From Rotaria socialis (lineage: Eukaryota > Rotifera > Eurotatoria > Philodinida > Philodinidae), in assembly GCA_905331475.1 (NCBI GenBank), contig CAJNYU010001802.1, forward strand, positions 186,001 to 250,000: a stretch of 64,000 nt of DNA, in the 5' to 3' direction. This document shows positions 1-12,220 of this stretch, one piece after another (within the stretch, counting starts at the first letter, position 1; every line of letters starts with the position of its first letter). Position numbers and translations under genes: made by a program. The notes beneath the pieces were generated by a model. That model was not told the origin of the DNA, searched no databases, and saw nothing but the letters and a program-made list of their open reading frames with translations.

Positions 1-61
1 TATTAAAATTTAATAGCTAAAGTCTAGGAAATTTTTTATCTTGAATTTTTTAAAATAATAC

Positions 62-535
62 CTGTCGTTTATTCGAAGCTTTTTGAATCTTCTTCTGGTT
101 CTTGTAGATTGATTTCATCATTTCTTCTAATCGTTCTTGACAAACTAACATCAACATCAAATATTTTGTTTCCATCCATTGTGAAAAACTATCTGCTTCC
201 GTTGGTTTGTGCGATGGAGAGTCATTTTTAACTTCATGAGTTGATCGTCGACCATGAAAAATTGGATTTTTAATTGTATTCATTAAACATGAAACTTTAT
301 CTTCATCTGATTGGGTGGACGACGATGAATCATCATCTTGTATAATTTTAGATCTTTTTTCTGTTTTTTTTTGGTGATGAAAATGAATCTATAGATATTC
401 TTTTACGTACATCAGTATTTGAAAGTGCGTTCGATGGTGATCTTCCTGATACCAAAATTAGATCATTATTATTTGACGAATATGACGATATACCTGTTGG
501 ATTAATATAAGAAGAAGGATAAACAACGATCGTTC
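62..535 (-). CDS. Partial unrecognised gene at left edge, with a frameshift
   Basis: An open minus-strand reading frame runs from about 535 to 62 and ends at a good donor (CGACAG|GTATTA), so the gene should continue beyond the window. The upstream part is Ser/Asn-rich and low in complexity; the downstream part contains an Asp/Ser stretch and then an amphipathic segment with the motif CQERLEEMMKSI. The two parts are in different frames and meet at a run of nine A (369-361 region on the minus strand), so either one base is miscounted in the homopolymer or the gene is broken. No domain is recognised. The true 5' end was not found, and a stop lies just upstream of 535. Confidence 0.4.
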
Positions 536-539
536 ATAG

Positions 540-2290
540 AGAATGAAACAAGTGTGAAACGATAATTAATTTTACAGAGTTTATTTTACTCGCTTGTTCC
601 GCCGTCTGTTCTGTCTGAGAAGAGAGAAATAAATCAATATAGCTAGCCGAGTCATATTGGTTGGTAGAAAAAAAAAAGAAATACAGGGTGATCATTTTTC
701 TCTCTGATTAATTCTCTTCATTAGATAAAAGGCACTGTAACAGAATTTTCCCTAACAGCTCCTCATTACTTTCATTACTGTGGTTGATACCAGCAAAGTC
801 GTTATTATGGACAATTATCTGACGAACCGATTGACGCTTAAGCTGTCGAATACGACGTCTTTGGTTTACTTTATTAGGAAATTGATACATTGATTATAAA
901 GCTAAATCAAAGATAATTATCATTCGCAAGCCGAGGATTCAAGATAAAATCTAGAAAGATTTCTAATACTGTTCGATAATTTGATGAGACATGATTAATT
1001 CGGTCAATCAGACCATTAGTAATCTAAAGACAATGGTGGACTTGTAATTAATTACTTTAAGGAAAAAAAATAGAACTGGTAGTTTCATTTTCTTAACTGG
1101 TATAGCGCCGCATAGAGCGTTACAATAGTTACGATGTCTGTGGCACTATATTGCTAGATAACGCCACTATATGGCGTTTTGACGCTACTGAAAACGAAGA
1201 ATGACATGGGATCGTTAAATCGCTTAATCATCTAGACGAAAAGCTTTACTTACAAAATGTGTAAAAATCAAGTCCCTATCATGTTCTCGATCAACAGCAC
1301 CCTTTATTTCGTGAACAGAGTTATGTCACGTTCTTTTAACACAATGGCTAAGGGGCTTCGAAGTTTCACTGCCTATTGATGAAAATTCTAACATCCGAAA
1401 TCATCTACTAGATTGTCCTATAACTAATAAATCTAGTACAATGCGTTCAGTGACGCATCAGATGAAGTTGCATCAATATCAATGGCATCTACTGATAAGC
1501 TAAACATCAGTTGATTATTCACTAAACTTTTAAAAGGCATTTGTATTGTCTGTAGTTTTGAGTTTGACACGATGATTACATACAATTTAAAATGTGCTTT
1601 TGACAGAAGTTATGTCTATTCTTTTAAAATGATTCTATTTATACAAAGAAAAAAACTACCTTCCGTCAGTTCATTATTAAAATTTAGCACGCAAATATAA
1701 TCTTTTACTTTAATGAATTGTTGATAATAGAGAATTATCTCCTTGAAATACTAAACGCAGCAGATTGCAATTGTTGATGATTATCTACTACACTACACTT
1801 TATATAAATAGTGAGAATTTATTGGCTCAATTTTGACCTGCTTACGGCAACCGCATGGTTAACTAGCTTGATCCTCTAAGACTAATGAGGTTGAACCACT
1901 GTGACAAAACACCGAATCATCTGAAGAGTAAAAGATCATTCACTTACTGAATTTAGAAGAGTTACTCATTTTCATATCTCCAGATAGATCTGAATAATAT
2001 TCGTAACTCTTCGTTTTGGATAAAACGTCGAATAGATTTATGACTTTGAGTATTTTTATGTACGAATTAGATTTCTTAAAATCTGCATAATCTATTAATT
2101 TTTTTTTCTCGAAAAGTATTTTATAATCAATACAATCGGAGACAGAAATCTTCGTTTTTGTTTCAAGTTCATTAATATGACTTAAAAGAATTAAACAGCA
2201 AACTTTCAAAATATGTGCCGGTTATTATATTAGAAGATAGAGAGACAAAGTTTATCCAAAATTTGTTTGTTTTTATTGTGATTTTTCTTT
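540..2290. other. Gene-poor stretch
   Basis: Only short unsupported ORFs lie here: an Arg-rich 60-codon frame at 708-890 and an 89-codon frame at 1940-2209, both on the minus strand, with no recognisable domain. At 1160-1178 a hairpin has AACGCCA/TGGCGTT arms. At 1200-1212 the sequence TGACATGGGATC matches the end of the foldback element at 53131-53304 and may be a relic of it. Confidence 0.5.
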
Positions 2291-5200
2291 TTAACGTCCT
2301 CGAGATGTTGGTGGCTTTCCAGTTTCTCCACCACCTGTTCTTGACATTGTAGCTGAACTCTTTTCGCGTGTTGTGGTCGGTGCCATATCAGCATATTTAT
2401 TTTGTTCTTGCAGAGCTTTTCGTTCTAGATTTTTAACTTGTTCGAGTGCACGCTGTTTCAATTCTTCGCGTGTCAATGGTTTGAGTTCTTCGTCGGCTTT
2501 GTCTTCTCTTTCTTCTGGGTCACGACGATCATCGCTGTAGATTAAAGAAATTCAACATCTCCTAAGTACAATTGACTACTTTGTTTTGAAATCTCTTACG
2601 TATTCGGTAGATGAACTTGAACATGAGGCGCTGGACCTGTGGGACCATCGCCAATAAGATTGGGAGCGCGTTCGCGTAGTGGGATATTTTGCTCCTATGA
2701 AAACAATTAAAATTAAATTGAAAAGCTTCGAAAAAAAATCTTTTACTTTAGCATTGATTGTTGCTTGAGCGGTGAGTAATTCATTGGTTCTCTCCTCGAT
2801 AATACCCAAATATCGTAACATATTATCTTCAGTCACACCATCATGACTTTGTAGTAAATTCTCAATCTGTCGACGATCACAACCAATCTTTTTAAATAGG
2901 GAATCAACACCTATTTGAACAGAGAAATTTTTCAAATGAATAATTATGAAAAACAATTTTGAATTTCTCATAATTAAATGCCGAAGTAGGTCTCAACAAG
3001 CAGAGACAATCTTTTTCTAGACTTGAAATTAACGATTAGAAACATAAATGACTCTCCAGACCTCAAAATCATCTGGATCATGCTCCAGTGTCCCTCTGTT
3101 TATGGTGAAGTTATTTGTTTTGTCAACGTGAAACATATTATGTTGCTGTTCAAAAAGGTAGAAAACATGAATCCTGATTTAACTAGATTTCTCAGACGAA
3201 AACAATTTCGAGTTCAAACAGTTCGAATAAAAAAATTGAGTTCGAAAGAAATTTGAAATTATGCTCAACGTCTTGTTTTTTCAATACTTGAGACACTAGA
3301 TAGTGAAAACCTGAAATGTGATATTTTTTAAACGAGGCCCCTAGAGTTAAGAGTCTAAACATGAGTTGCATCGTTCTTTTCTCTATGGTAACCGAAAGAG
3401 GGCACTTGAATGTTTCTTTAGAGCTGAAAAACTCGGTCTTGACAAAATAAAAATTTATGGATCGGCCGAACAAACGAAAGATTAAAATTACGGATATAAA
3501 ATATTCTTTTTAATAGGAAGATACTTGTTCTACTCCTTTGATCAATGAAAGTCAATGAACAAGATTTACCAGCTCGACATTGATCAAGAATTTTACGTGC
3601 TCCACGAGTTTTCTCGTCATATTCATCAGCTAATCCATCTGAACGTGAACATCTATCTTCAATTTGTTCGAGTAATCGTTGTCGTTGTTCTTCTAATTCA
3701 ACACCTTGTCCTTCAAAGCGATGAATTTCTTTTTTAATATCGGCAATTTGTTCTTGTAATGTTTCAATTTGATTGTTTAATTCGTTAACATAATTAAATA
3801 AAGCAAAGTTTTTATCTTCGACTAAAATAATAGAAAATCGTCTCTTACGAATCTCAAATAAAAGAATAAATAGTTTACCTTCAATAAACTTATCGACAAG
3901 TTTATCTAAATCTTGTTCGCCGCTGATCTCTTGAATTCGTTTAAATTTACTTTCGTATGCTTCAACTGAATGTTCTTCTTTTTCTTTACGACGTTTTTCA
4001 GCAGCTTCAGCCTCTGTAAAAGGAAGAGTAAGTTTTCTTGCTTGAATATTACAACTTGTAAACGAAGGGAAAACTACCTTTTCGTTTTCTATATGTAACA
4101 AGTTCTTCATCTTCTTGTCGTTCTTGGGATTTAAGTTTCATAAAATCGCGTAATTTACGATCATGTGAAATTTGTCTTTCAAGTTCTCGCATTTCTGCTT
4201 CAGAAGCTGATTTATCTGTTTCGGCTTTGGCTGAAAAAATGAAAGAATAATGAATGAGAGATTTTTATCTTGGCTAAACCAAGCTTGTATACATACTTTG
4301 AAGAAGGATAGCTTTGGCATTGGCATCTTTTCTAAAAAAAGAATTATTAAATACGAGATAAAAATATGTATTTCACTCGTGCATAGTTTTTAAGCTCGAA
4401 CGCTTGTTAAACTATGATATTATTCATACGACTAGCTCTTTTATCTTATGCAAAGAGGAACAAAAATAACAGTGATTGGGTCAGTAAAAATATCCTCGCT
4501 TTAATGAGGATAAAATCCGTGCCAATATCAGTCACGCTTTCATTTTATGTAGAAGTTCTATTCCAGAATCTCAAATTTTCATGTCAGCCGAATTGTATCC
4601 TGTCTCGGAAGATAAGAAAAGATAGTTTTAGCTTTGATCTCGTGTCTCGAGAACAGAATATTCCGGAAGTAGAACTCTCGCATGCCAAATATAATTTCTC
4701 TGGAAGAAATAAATCGTTATATAACAAAGATTTAATTCTTACCGTTGATCATAAGATGTAACTGAACGTTCGATACATTCGACTAATTGAGCACGTAATT
4801 CTCGAAGTTCATTTTCAGATTTTCGAGATAGATTTTCGAAGCGTTCTCGTTCATTTCTTAAATTATCGATTTCAGACCGTAATAAACTATTTGTAGTCAG
4901 TAAAGCATTGAATCGTTTTAAAGCCTTTTGAAAAGAAAACAATTTTTTATGAAATACTTTTTTCAACTTAAACGCCTACAGTATCTAATCGATTTTCTAG
5001 AACACGTTCTTGTTTGCGAACATTTGCATTAAATGTAACTGCAGCATTTGCACCACCGAGTTCTGTTTGTTTTTGACGCATTTTTTTCTCCCATTCCCGC
5101 AGCTCCTTGTCTAATTCAATGGATGAGGTTTTTTCATTTTGTATCTCACTTAAAATCTCATCTAAATCAAATAATTGAATTATTCGAAAAAAAATAATAA

Positions 5201-5564
5201 CCATGCAGAATAAATTATACCTTTCGATTGAATTAATTCCTGCAGCTTCCTCGTTTTTTCTTCATCACGTTTTTGATTTTCAAGGCTTTCAGCCAAACGA
5301 AACACTTTTTCTAATTCATCACGTTCTCTTGTTAATTGTTGTAATGTTTTACTAATAAAATTACATTCAATTCGATTATGCATAAATAATGAAACTTCCT
5401 ATTCAATATATGCTTTACCTTTGCATTCGTAATTGATCTTTTTTTTCAATTGTATACTCACGTTGGTCTTCGCGAGCATGTCGGTAAGTATTTTGTAGTT
5501 TCGAATATTGGGTTTCTTGAAATTCATCTTCATCAGAATCTTCCGCTACAATTCGACGAGCCAT
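2291..5564 (-). CDS. ODAD1/CCDC63: Outer dynein arm docking complex subunit, ODAD1/CCDC63 (DC2) family
   Basis: Eleven exons (5419-5564, 5221-5351, 4980-5161, 4743-4924, 4297-4331, 4078-4230, 3879-4013, 3570-3821, 2747-2910, 2600-2694, 2291-2534) join in phase to 572 residues, close to human CCDC63 (about 560). The protein is almost all coiled coil. Family-typical blocks are recognisable: ERDELEKVF near the N-terminus, an ECIERSVTSYDQR segment in the middle, then DKNFALFNYVNELNNQIETL and SLFKKIGCDRRQIENLL with ERTNELL. The C-terminus is a Lys/Arg- and Gly-rich tail. Members of this family anchor outer dynein arms to the axonemal doublet in motile cilia. The ATG at 5564 opens MARRIVAEDSDEDEF and lies 6 nt after an acceptor-like TTGTATTCAG. 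Which paralogue it is (ODAD1 or CCDC63) cannot be decided by eye. Confidence 0.85.
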
Positions 5565-5995
5565 TGTTCACTGAATACAAGAAGAGGGAGAAAACGACTT
5601 TACTATAACACAGAACCGAACAATAACAAATCACCTTGCCGACATTATTTTACGTGAAACGATGGTAACTCCTCTACAATGTATGCTTATATTTACTTCA
5701 TAAAATGGCAACACCAACACAAAGATCGTATGGCAACAAGAATGTTTCAAGTACTTGAATGTAGCCTTTTTTCTTTTTATTTCAATAGCTAACCATTTCG
5801 CATATTAAATTCAATGTATTTCTCCGCTTGAAACTTTTAAGTCTTTTGTTTAAAAGAATTAAATATGAACAATTATTGACACGAATACATTTAAAAGACT
5901 TCTGAATAATAATGTTACAATTTTTTTTTGTTTCTCCATCAAAGCACGAGAAGCGAGACAATGAAATTCAACTACAAAAAGAAAAACGAAATTAA

Positions 5996-8130
5996 TTAGA
6001 AATCTTCATCATCCTCATCGTATGTCTCTCGTTTTTGCGCTTGCTGTCTTTGCCGACGTTTACCACTAGCGCTAGGTGGTCTTCTATTGACATTTCCGAC
6101 GGGTTTTCTTCTTGAATTCATATCAGGATATAAGCCATCGGGCACACCAGCACCTCCGCGACCCACTGGCACCTGCTCTTCTTCGTCGTCGTCGTCATCG
6201 CTGAGTTCAGCTGTCATACCTCCATATGGTTTACCACCTGCACCATTTTCTATAGAAGAAAACTATGATTCATACGAAATAGTAATAAGATAAATCAATA
6301 CCTGGTTTACTGCCTCGGAGTTGTGGATGAGCGGGCGGTGGCCGGTCCATAGCTTCATCTTCTTCGGATTCATCATCACTAAAAAAAGCAAACGAATGAA
6401 TGAATAAATAGCTGCATGATGAAATAAAACTTACTCATCTTCATCGGATTCTTCTTCATCTTCTTCTTCATCACTGCGTACACCGATTTCATCGTTTGGA
6501 TCTTGTACTTGTCGATTAAATCTTTGTTGCTCTTGTTCTGTTATTTGTGAATTCATTGATTGCATATATTGACGGGATACTTCCTGACAAAGAACATTCT
6601 CATTAGACTCAATCTCAAAGTAATAAGAAAATTATTACTTGAACTTTTTCACGTTGACTTCGAAAGTGTCCTTCAAGTTCTTTTTCCAAATAAGACAATA
6701 TACGAAATTTCAATACATAATTTGAATAAAGTTCATTAAGTTCTAATTCATATTTTTCAAAATCGTTCATAAACGATGGTCTAATGAAAAGAAAAAGTAA
6801 AAAAAGTAATGAAACATGAAGAATTTAGACCTCATCACAAGTCAGATACATTCGGATCATCTCAATACAGATGTTCTATCCGTAACCATGGTAACATGAC
6901 AAACACCTTAGCAGCACTCCTTCTAACATCACGAAACTTTATTGATATACAAGCATTATCCATATATCAGTAAAATCTCAGAAGTAAATCTATGATTAGT
7001 CATAACCGCAGTGTCACATTTAAATGCCGCAAGGAATATGTTAACAGCTTTTACTTTGTTTTATTTACCTAACGCTCTTTAGCATATCAAGTCGTCGTTG
7101 ATGACGATCCTTTTCTTCGAAACGCTTAGCTATTTTTTCGTCAAGTGCTACTTCATCTGTTTGAACATTACCAATTAATTTTTGATATTTCATTAATTCA
7201 CGCTAAAAGAGAAAAATGAATCAAATTTTCCTCTACTTTTCTCTCTTACTTTAGCGGCAGTTTCAGCTTCGCGTATACCTTCTTGAACTTCAGATAATTC
7301 CATACCTCGATTCATAACTTCTTGACGTGCTTCCTAATGAAATTAACACGGTAGATTAGTAACACAAACAAACAACTAAATCCTATTCTCTCTTACTCGA
7401 GCATCAAGTTCTTTTCCAAGTAGTTCATGTAGATTAGCACCTTTTTGTGTTATAGTCGAACAAAGTTGACGTGCATTTTTAAGTGTACTGATCTAAAAGT
7501 GAAGTATTTCGAAAATAAAACCTATTATTATTGTTCAATTTTCATTCTTACATCATCATTCATAGCATAACGATATGAATTATCAATATCATCTTCATCA
7601 TCTAATTCTTTGTTTTCAGTATCACGTAATGCTTTATATAGTGGTGCTATAACTTTAAGAATTTCTTTTACAGCATAACCATCAGCTTGATAGAGCTTTT
7701 TAGTATTTAATTTTAAATGTGCTCTAGTAGCCTGAAATATCGAGAGAGAGAAAAATCAATAAACATTAAATAAAATATTTTTTAATTTTTCCGTACAATT
7801 ATTTGAGTAACAGCACGAACAAATACAACACGATCTTGTTCACCTTCAATATCAGCTGGAACATCAGCTAATGGATCATATCTAATTAGCAAGATAACAA
7901 GAAAATATGAAAAAAACAAAACATATGCTACTATACTGTTTAACAAGCCAAGTCATGATTTCTGCAACAAGACGAAAATTTGGTTGACGAAAATTTTCCA
8001 TTGAGATTAATCGTGGATAAGAGAGGACTCGAGCCATCTCACAAAGATCTTAAATTGATATTTAAAAAAAATTATTTTAAGGATTTTCAAACAGATAAAG
8101 TAACTTACGGCTTATATCTCGATAGGTCAT
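5996..8130 (-). CDS. CLUAP1: IFT38 / clusterin-associated protein 1 (IFT-B subunit)
   Basis: Eleven exons (8109-8130, 7937-8048, 7797-7881, 7552-7731, 7397-7492, 7250-7333, 7069-7202, 6639-6780, 6435-6583, 6302-6378, 5996-6249) join in phase to 444 residues (human about 413). The N-terminal calponin-homology-like domain is clear: a MTYRDI start, [25 protein letters not shown], then [20 protein letters not shown], the family's hallmark. A coiled coil follows (about residues 150-330), and the tail is a long acidic stretch and then a basic end with repeated Glu/Asp. IFT38 is part of the anterograde IFT-B train that builds cilia. The gene lies 431 bp upstream of the ODAD1/CCDC63-like gene on the same strand, so two cilia genes are neighbours. 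Exon 1 codes for only seven complete codons. Confidence 0.93.
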
Positions 8131-9945
8131 CTTATTGTATTAACAAGTATACTTAAGTAAAGAAAAGTTTGTAAAAATGTGAAGTTTCATATATTGGTTT
8201 AATTTTAGTAAGGCAGCTTAGCAACAGAAAACGATAGAGGTCGCTTCTTGAAGACATTCAATCATTTTTTACTATTAGGATCATCACTTTCTGAGTATGC
8301 CATAGAGTTAAATTTATAGTCGTGTAAACTTAACAATTAAAAGAAATTCCATACAATAAGGAAAACGATCTTCGCTATTTTCCCTACATATTTGCATTAT
8401 GTTCCGATTTAATTATTTCAATTTTCTCAATAGCTTTTTGTTATAAACAAGATACTCGCATGGCCAAGCTTACATATATGCACGTATTTAATAAACTTAT
8501 ATTTCAGTACAAACGGATTACAAGTCGATACATTTTTGTTGCAAAAAAGAAAAGAACATAAGGAATGTCTGACAATGCTATTCAAGCTTTTCTTAATTTA
8601 TGTTGACTAGACTCAAAGTTAGGCGAAATAATCGAAATAAATGAAATCAATTAAGGCCATCTGTCTGTTTTTTCTTTTGAAATCAGTTCAGTACCGATTC
8701 TCAATATTTCTTGGTCAATTTTTTGAGTTACATCGGTATCTGTATGTATATACAAGAATACTCAAGATTTTCTTGATTCGATAAAAGAGTTCGAATGTGA
8801 CTCACAAAAATAATTTTGATATTAATTTTCAATGACAATGATAGATCGATATTAATAGCAAATAAATGATATATTTTCAGAGTATTCATAACATATACTC
8901 AAGAAAATTTATAGTTATTCAACTATAGCCAGACTTCAATTTCGTGATCGATTATCAATTGACGAATATAACAATATGAAAACGATCAGTTCTATAAAAG
9001 TTTTTTCTAAGAATGCATCATCTTTTTTTTGCTTCCATTTGACAGATACGTAATCGTGATCATGTATGTTGTTCAATATTTATATGTATTCGATTTTTCA
9101 TTACATCGACAAAAAGATCGATACATCATAGATAAACATATTTCTTGTAAAATGACGTCAAATTGCCAAAATTTCTGTTCTCTTCTAACGATTTCACATG
9201 AAACATCAAATGTCTATTGGACAATTGTGTAGACCGATAGGCAAGCATCTATTTTATTGAAAAAAATCATTGTTATGGCATAGATACAACACTTTCATGA
9301 GGTGATGTGAAAATTCTAGCAAAAAATTTCAGATCACTGTAAAAGAGAAAGTTTATTTCTGTATTAATAAAAGTGTTGAACAAATTTTAAATTACAATCA
9401 ATACACTGTTAGAAAGTTGAACGAAGAACTTCTTCGGAAAACAAAACTAATAAAACTTTCGTTTTCCGAGTTATCAACTAAAACAATTCGTTCATTCTTT
9501 ATAGTTCTTATCTTCATTATATATATATATATAATGACTCAGGGAACGATTTGAATTAATATACTATTTTATGAAGATAAGTTTTGAAATCTAAACAACA
9601 AAGATTAAAGTAAATTCTATATTAAAATATCTTTCTATTGAATCTTGTAGAATTTTCATCGAATAGAATACACCCATTCTGTCTTGAAAAAATAAAATTC
9701 TGGCAAGAATTTCAAAACATAAGGAGAAATGTTAATAGAATATTGACGATACTAATCGAAGATAAACTCATAAGAAAAATAATTCGAAATTTAAAACGAA
9801 AAAATTATTTCGACTTCAATTTGTAGTTATTTATCTAGTTCTTTTATAATGGAATAAATAATGAATTTCTACTAGAGCTTTCGACTCAATACAGTGGAGT
9901 CATTTTCAATATAAAAAAAAAATTTCATTTTATTATAAAAGAACT
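8131..9945. other. AT-rich intergenic DNA before the gap
   Basis: No supportable gene. There is an (AT)n tract near 9521-9535 and a few short random ORFs with Lys/Ile/Asn-biased composition. Nothing else stands out. Confidence 0.6.
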
Positions 9946-10540
9946 NNNNNNNNNNNNNNNNNNNNNNNNNNNNNNNNNNNNNNNNNNNNNNNNNNNNNNN
10001 NNNNNNNNNNNNNNNNNNNNNNNNNNNNNNNNNNNNNNNNNNNNNNNNNNNNNNNNNNNNNNNNNNNNNNNNNNNNNNNNNNNNNNNNNNNNNNNNNNNN
10101 NNNNNNNNNNNNNNNNNNNNNNNNNNNNNNNNNNNNNNNNNNNNNNNNNNNNNNNNNNNNNNNNNNNNNNNNNNNNNNNNNNNNNNNNNNNNNNNNNNNN
10201 NNNNNNNNNNNNNNNNNNNNNNNNNNNNNNNNNNNNNNNNNNNNNNNNNNNNNNNNNNNNNNNNNNNNNNNNNNNNNNNNNNNNNNNNNNNNNNNNNNNN
10301 NNNNNNNNNNNNNNNNNNNNNNNNNNNNNNNNNNNNNNNNNNNNNNNNNNNNNNNNNNNNNNNNNNNNNNNNNNNNNNNNNNNNNNNNNNNNNNNNNNNN
10401 NNNNNNNNNNNNNNNNNNNNNNNNNNNNNNNNNNNNNNNNNNNNNNNNNNNNNNNNNNNNNNNNNNNNNNNNNNNNNNNNNNNNNNNNNNNNNNNNNNNN
10501 NNNNNNNNNNNNNNNNNNNNNNNNNNNNNNNNNNNNNNNN
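9946..10540. other. Assembly gap (595 N)
   Basis: A continuous run of N. Long open frames that cross it are artefacts. The sequence just to its right is an iterated palindromic repeat, which may be why assembly failed here. Confidence 1.
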
Positions 10541-10635
10541 TTTTTTTGCTCATGTTTATCATATGTAAAAGTAAAAAAAGGATGGTTAAAATAGTTTAAT
10601 TGATGATTTGGAAGACTTTTTCTGTCAAAGATTAT

Positions 10636-10822
10636 AGACGAACCGGTTAACCGCTGTTTTTTAGTGGTAACCGCGATATTAATCAAAACCGGCGGTTTAC
10701 CGCGGTAAATCTCGGATCATTTTTTGCGGTAAACCGCGGTATTTATCCGTTCTGCGGTAATGGGAGCTGGTAACCGGATCGGTAAAACCGCGGTTAACCG
10801 CCGATTTTCATGCGGTTTTTAC
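10636..10822. repeat. Iterated GGTAAACCGCGG-type palindromic repeat
   Basis: About 190 bp are built from variants of GGTAACCGCGG and CCGCGGTAA in both orientations, with CCGCGG and GGTTAACCG palindromes. It starts with ACCGGTTAACCGC and ends with GCGGTTAACCGCC, so the block can fold back on itself. Its G+C content is far above the surrounding DNA. It may be the exposed end of a larger array hidden in the gap. Confidence 0.7.
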
Positions 10823-12220
10823 TACATGGGAATATAACAATTTACTTTTATCAAACATTTAATAAAACTAATATACAAAAAGCTAATAATTATAAAACAA
10901 AAATATCGAATTGAATACAAAACAATAAAAGTCAATCAAGAATGTCTTTGTATCATAAGAAGAGTGAAAGAACAATTGCTGTTTCTTTTTCCAACCATAT
11001 AGTGTCAATCGATAAATTTGACAGAAATAGATGTCACGCACACATGATCAAAATAGTCTCGAAAGAAAGTAAAGTGAGTAAAATAGAATATAAACGCTCT
11101 TTTGACAGCTATCTGAATACGTTCTATTAGGGGTAGCAATAGCTTTTTATTGCTACCCCTAAATTTCCGTAGGGGCCGCAATTGCAGCCCCTAGCCTTGC
11201 TGGCGTGCCGCCTATGCTTACAGAAGAATATTTGTAGTGTAATTACACTCTATCAGTAAAAGTAATATGAACAAACAGACGGTTTGATTCCAGAAAGAAT
11301 ACAGTCAAACATATGGACTTTTTACATTTAAACTTTCTTACCGTAAAAAATATGTTCAAGAAGCATAGTTTTATGAAATTATATTTCTATTATTTGATTT
11401 CTCGACTTTTCATCGAGAAAAACTTTTGCATGATGTAGACATTAAATGAAAACCAATTCAGACAACTACTCATATAATTCGTATTTCATGGAAAAGTTAT
11501 CTAAGCAAGAACTCGAGTGTCGTTCCATCATTTTTTACAATATACTACGAACAATTTTAGAGTATGCAACGATTATTTCTGAGAACCAACTTCGAAGACA
11601 CTGCTGCAAAAGAAAGCATCTTTTAATAATATTCAAATCTAGCAACAAAACAAGATAAATGAATATATGTTTTGATATGAGATCATTAAAATGATTCTTT
11701 AGTATTTAACTAATCATTTCGAACCTGAAGTTTCCTTATGTGTTGAAATCGATAGATAACTATTTATTTATAATCGATTTGGCATTTTAACGAGGAGAAA
11801 GCTTTCAAATGGCACACTTCATTTGTTCGTATGTTTTGCCTATACTTCTGATATCATCTAAGTAGTGTAAGTTCCATAGGATTCTAACTCATTTCTAGTT
11901 TTTCCTGACATTGTGAATTTTTTGTGGATTCATTCAGCAATACTTTGGTCTCTAAAAACAAATAATATTATGCAGCTTTCAATCAAAGTATCGCACACAT
12001 GAAATTATTTATTAGACACTTTTATAAAGAGAATTTTCTTAGATTTATTTTTTACGAAGTAATAAAATATAGAGTAGCCAGTATAATTGTATGCTAGATT
12101 GTACTTTGAGATTTTGACATATTAGCAATCGAATATTTAAAACGAGATACATTTTATTTTTTTCTTATGTTTAATAAATACAATATTTACATCAAAATAA
12201 AATCCTGGTTCAAAATATAT
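10823..12220. other. Gene-poor DNA 3' of the Crinkler-like gene
   Basis: Apart from the twin hairpins I see only short unsupported ORFs (for example 10942-11130 and 11446-11658, plus strand) and AT-rich DNA. Confidence 0.5.
11127..11193. repeat. Two adjacent perfect hairpins
   Basis: Hairpin one (11127-11162) has 15-bp perfect arms, TTAGGGGTAGCAATA and its complement, around a short T-rich loop. Hairpin two (11170-11193) is an almost perfect palindrome, TAGGGGC…GCAATTGC…GCCCCTA. Both begin with TAGGGG. They are 7 bp apart in otherwise bland AT-rich DNA. They could be a small foldback element or a structured RNA; the sequence alone does not decide. Confidence 0.7.

Noticed and set aside
9925..10686. 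Long open frames across the N run
   Set aside because: They consist almost entirely of undefined residues; the gap, not coding sequence, keeps them open.
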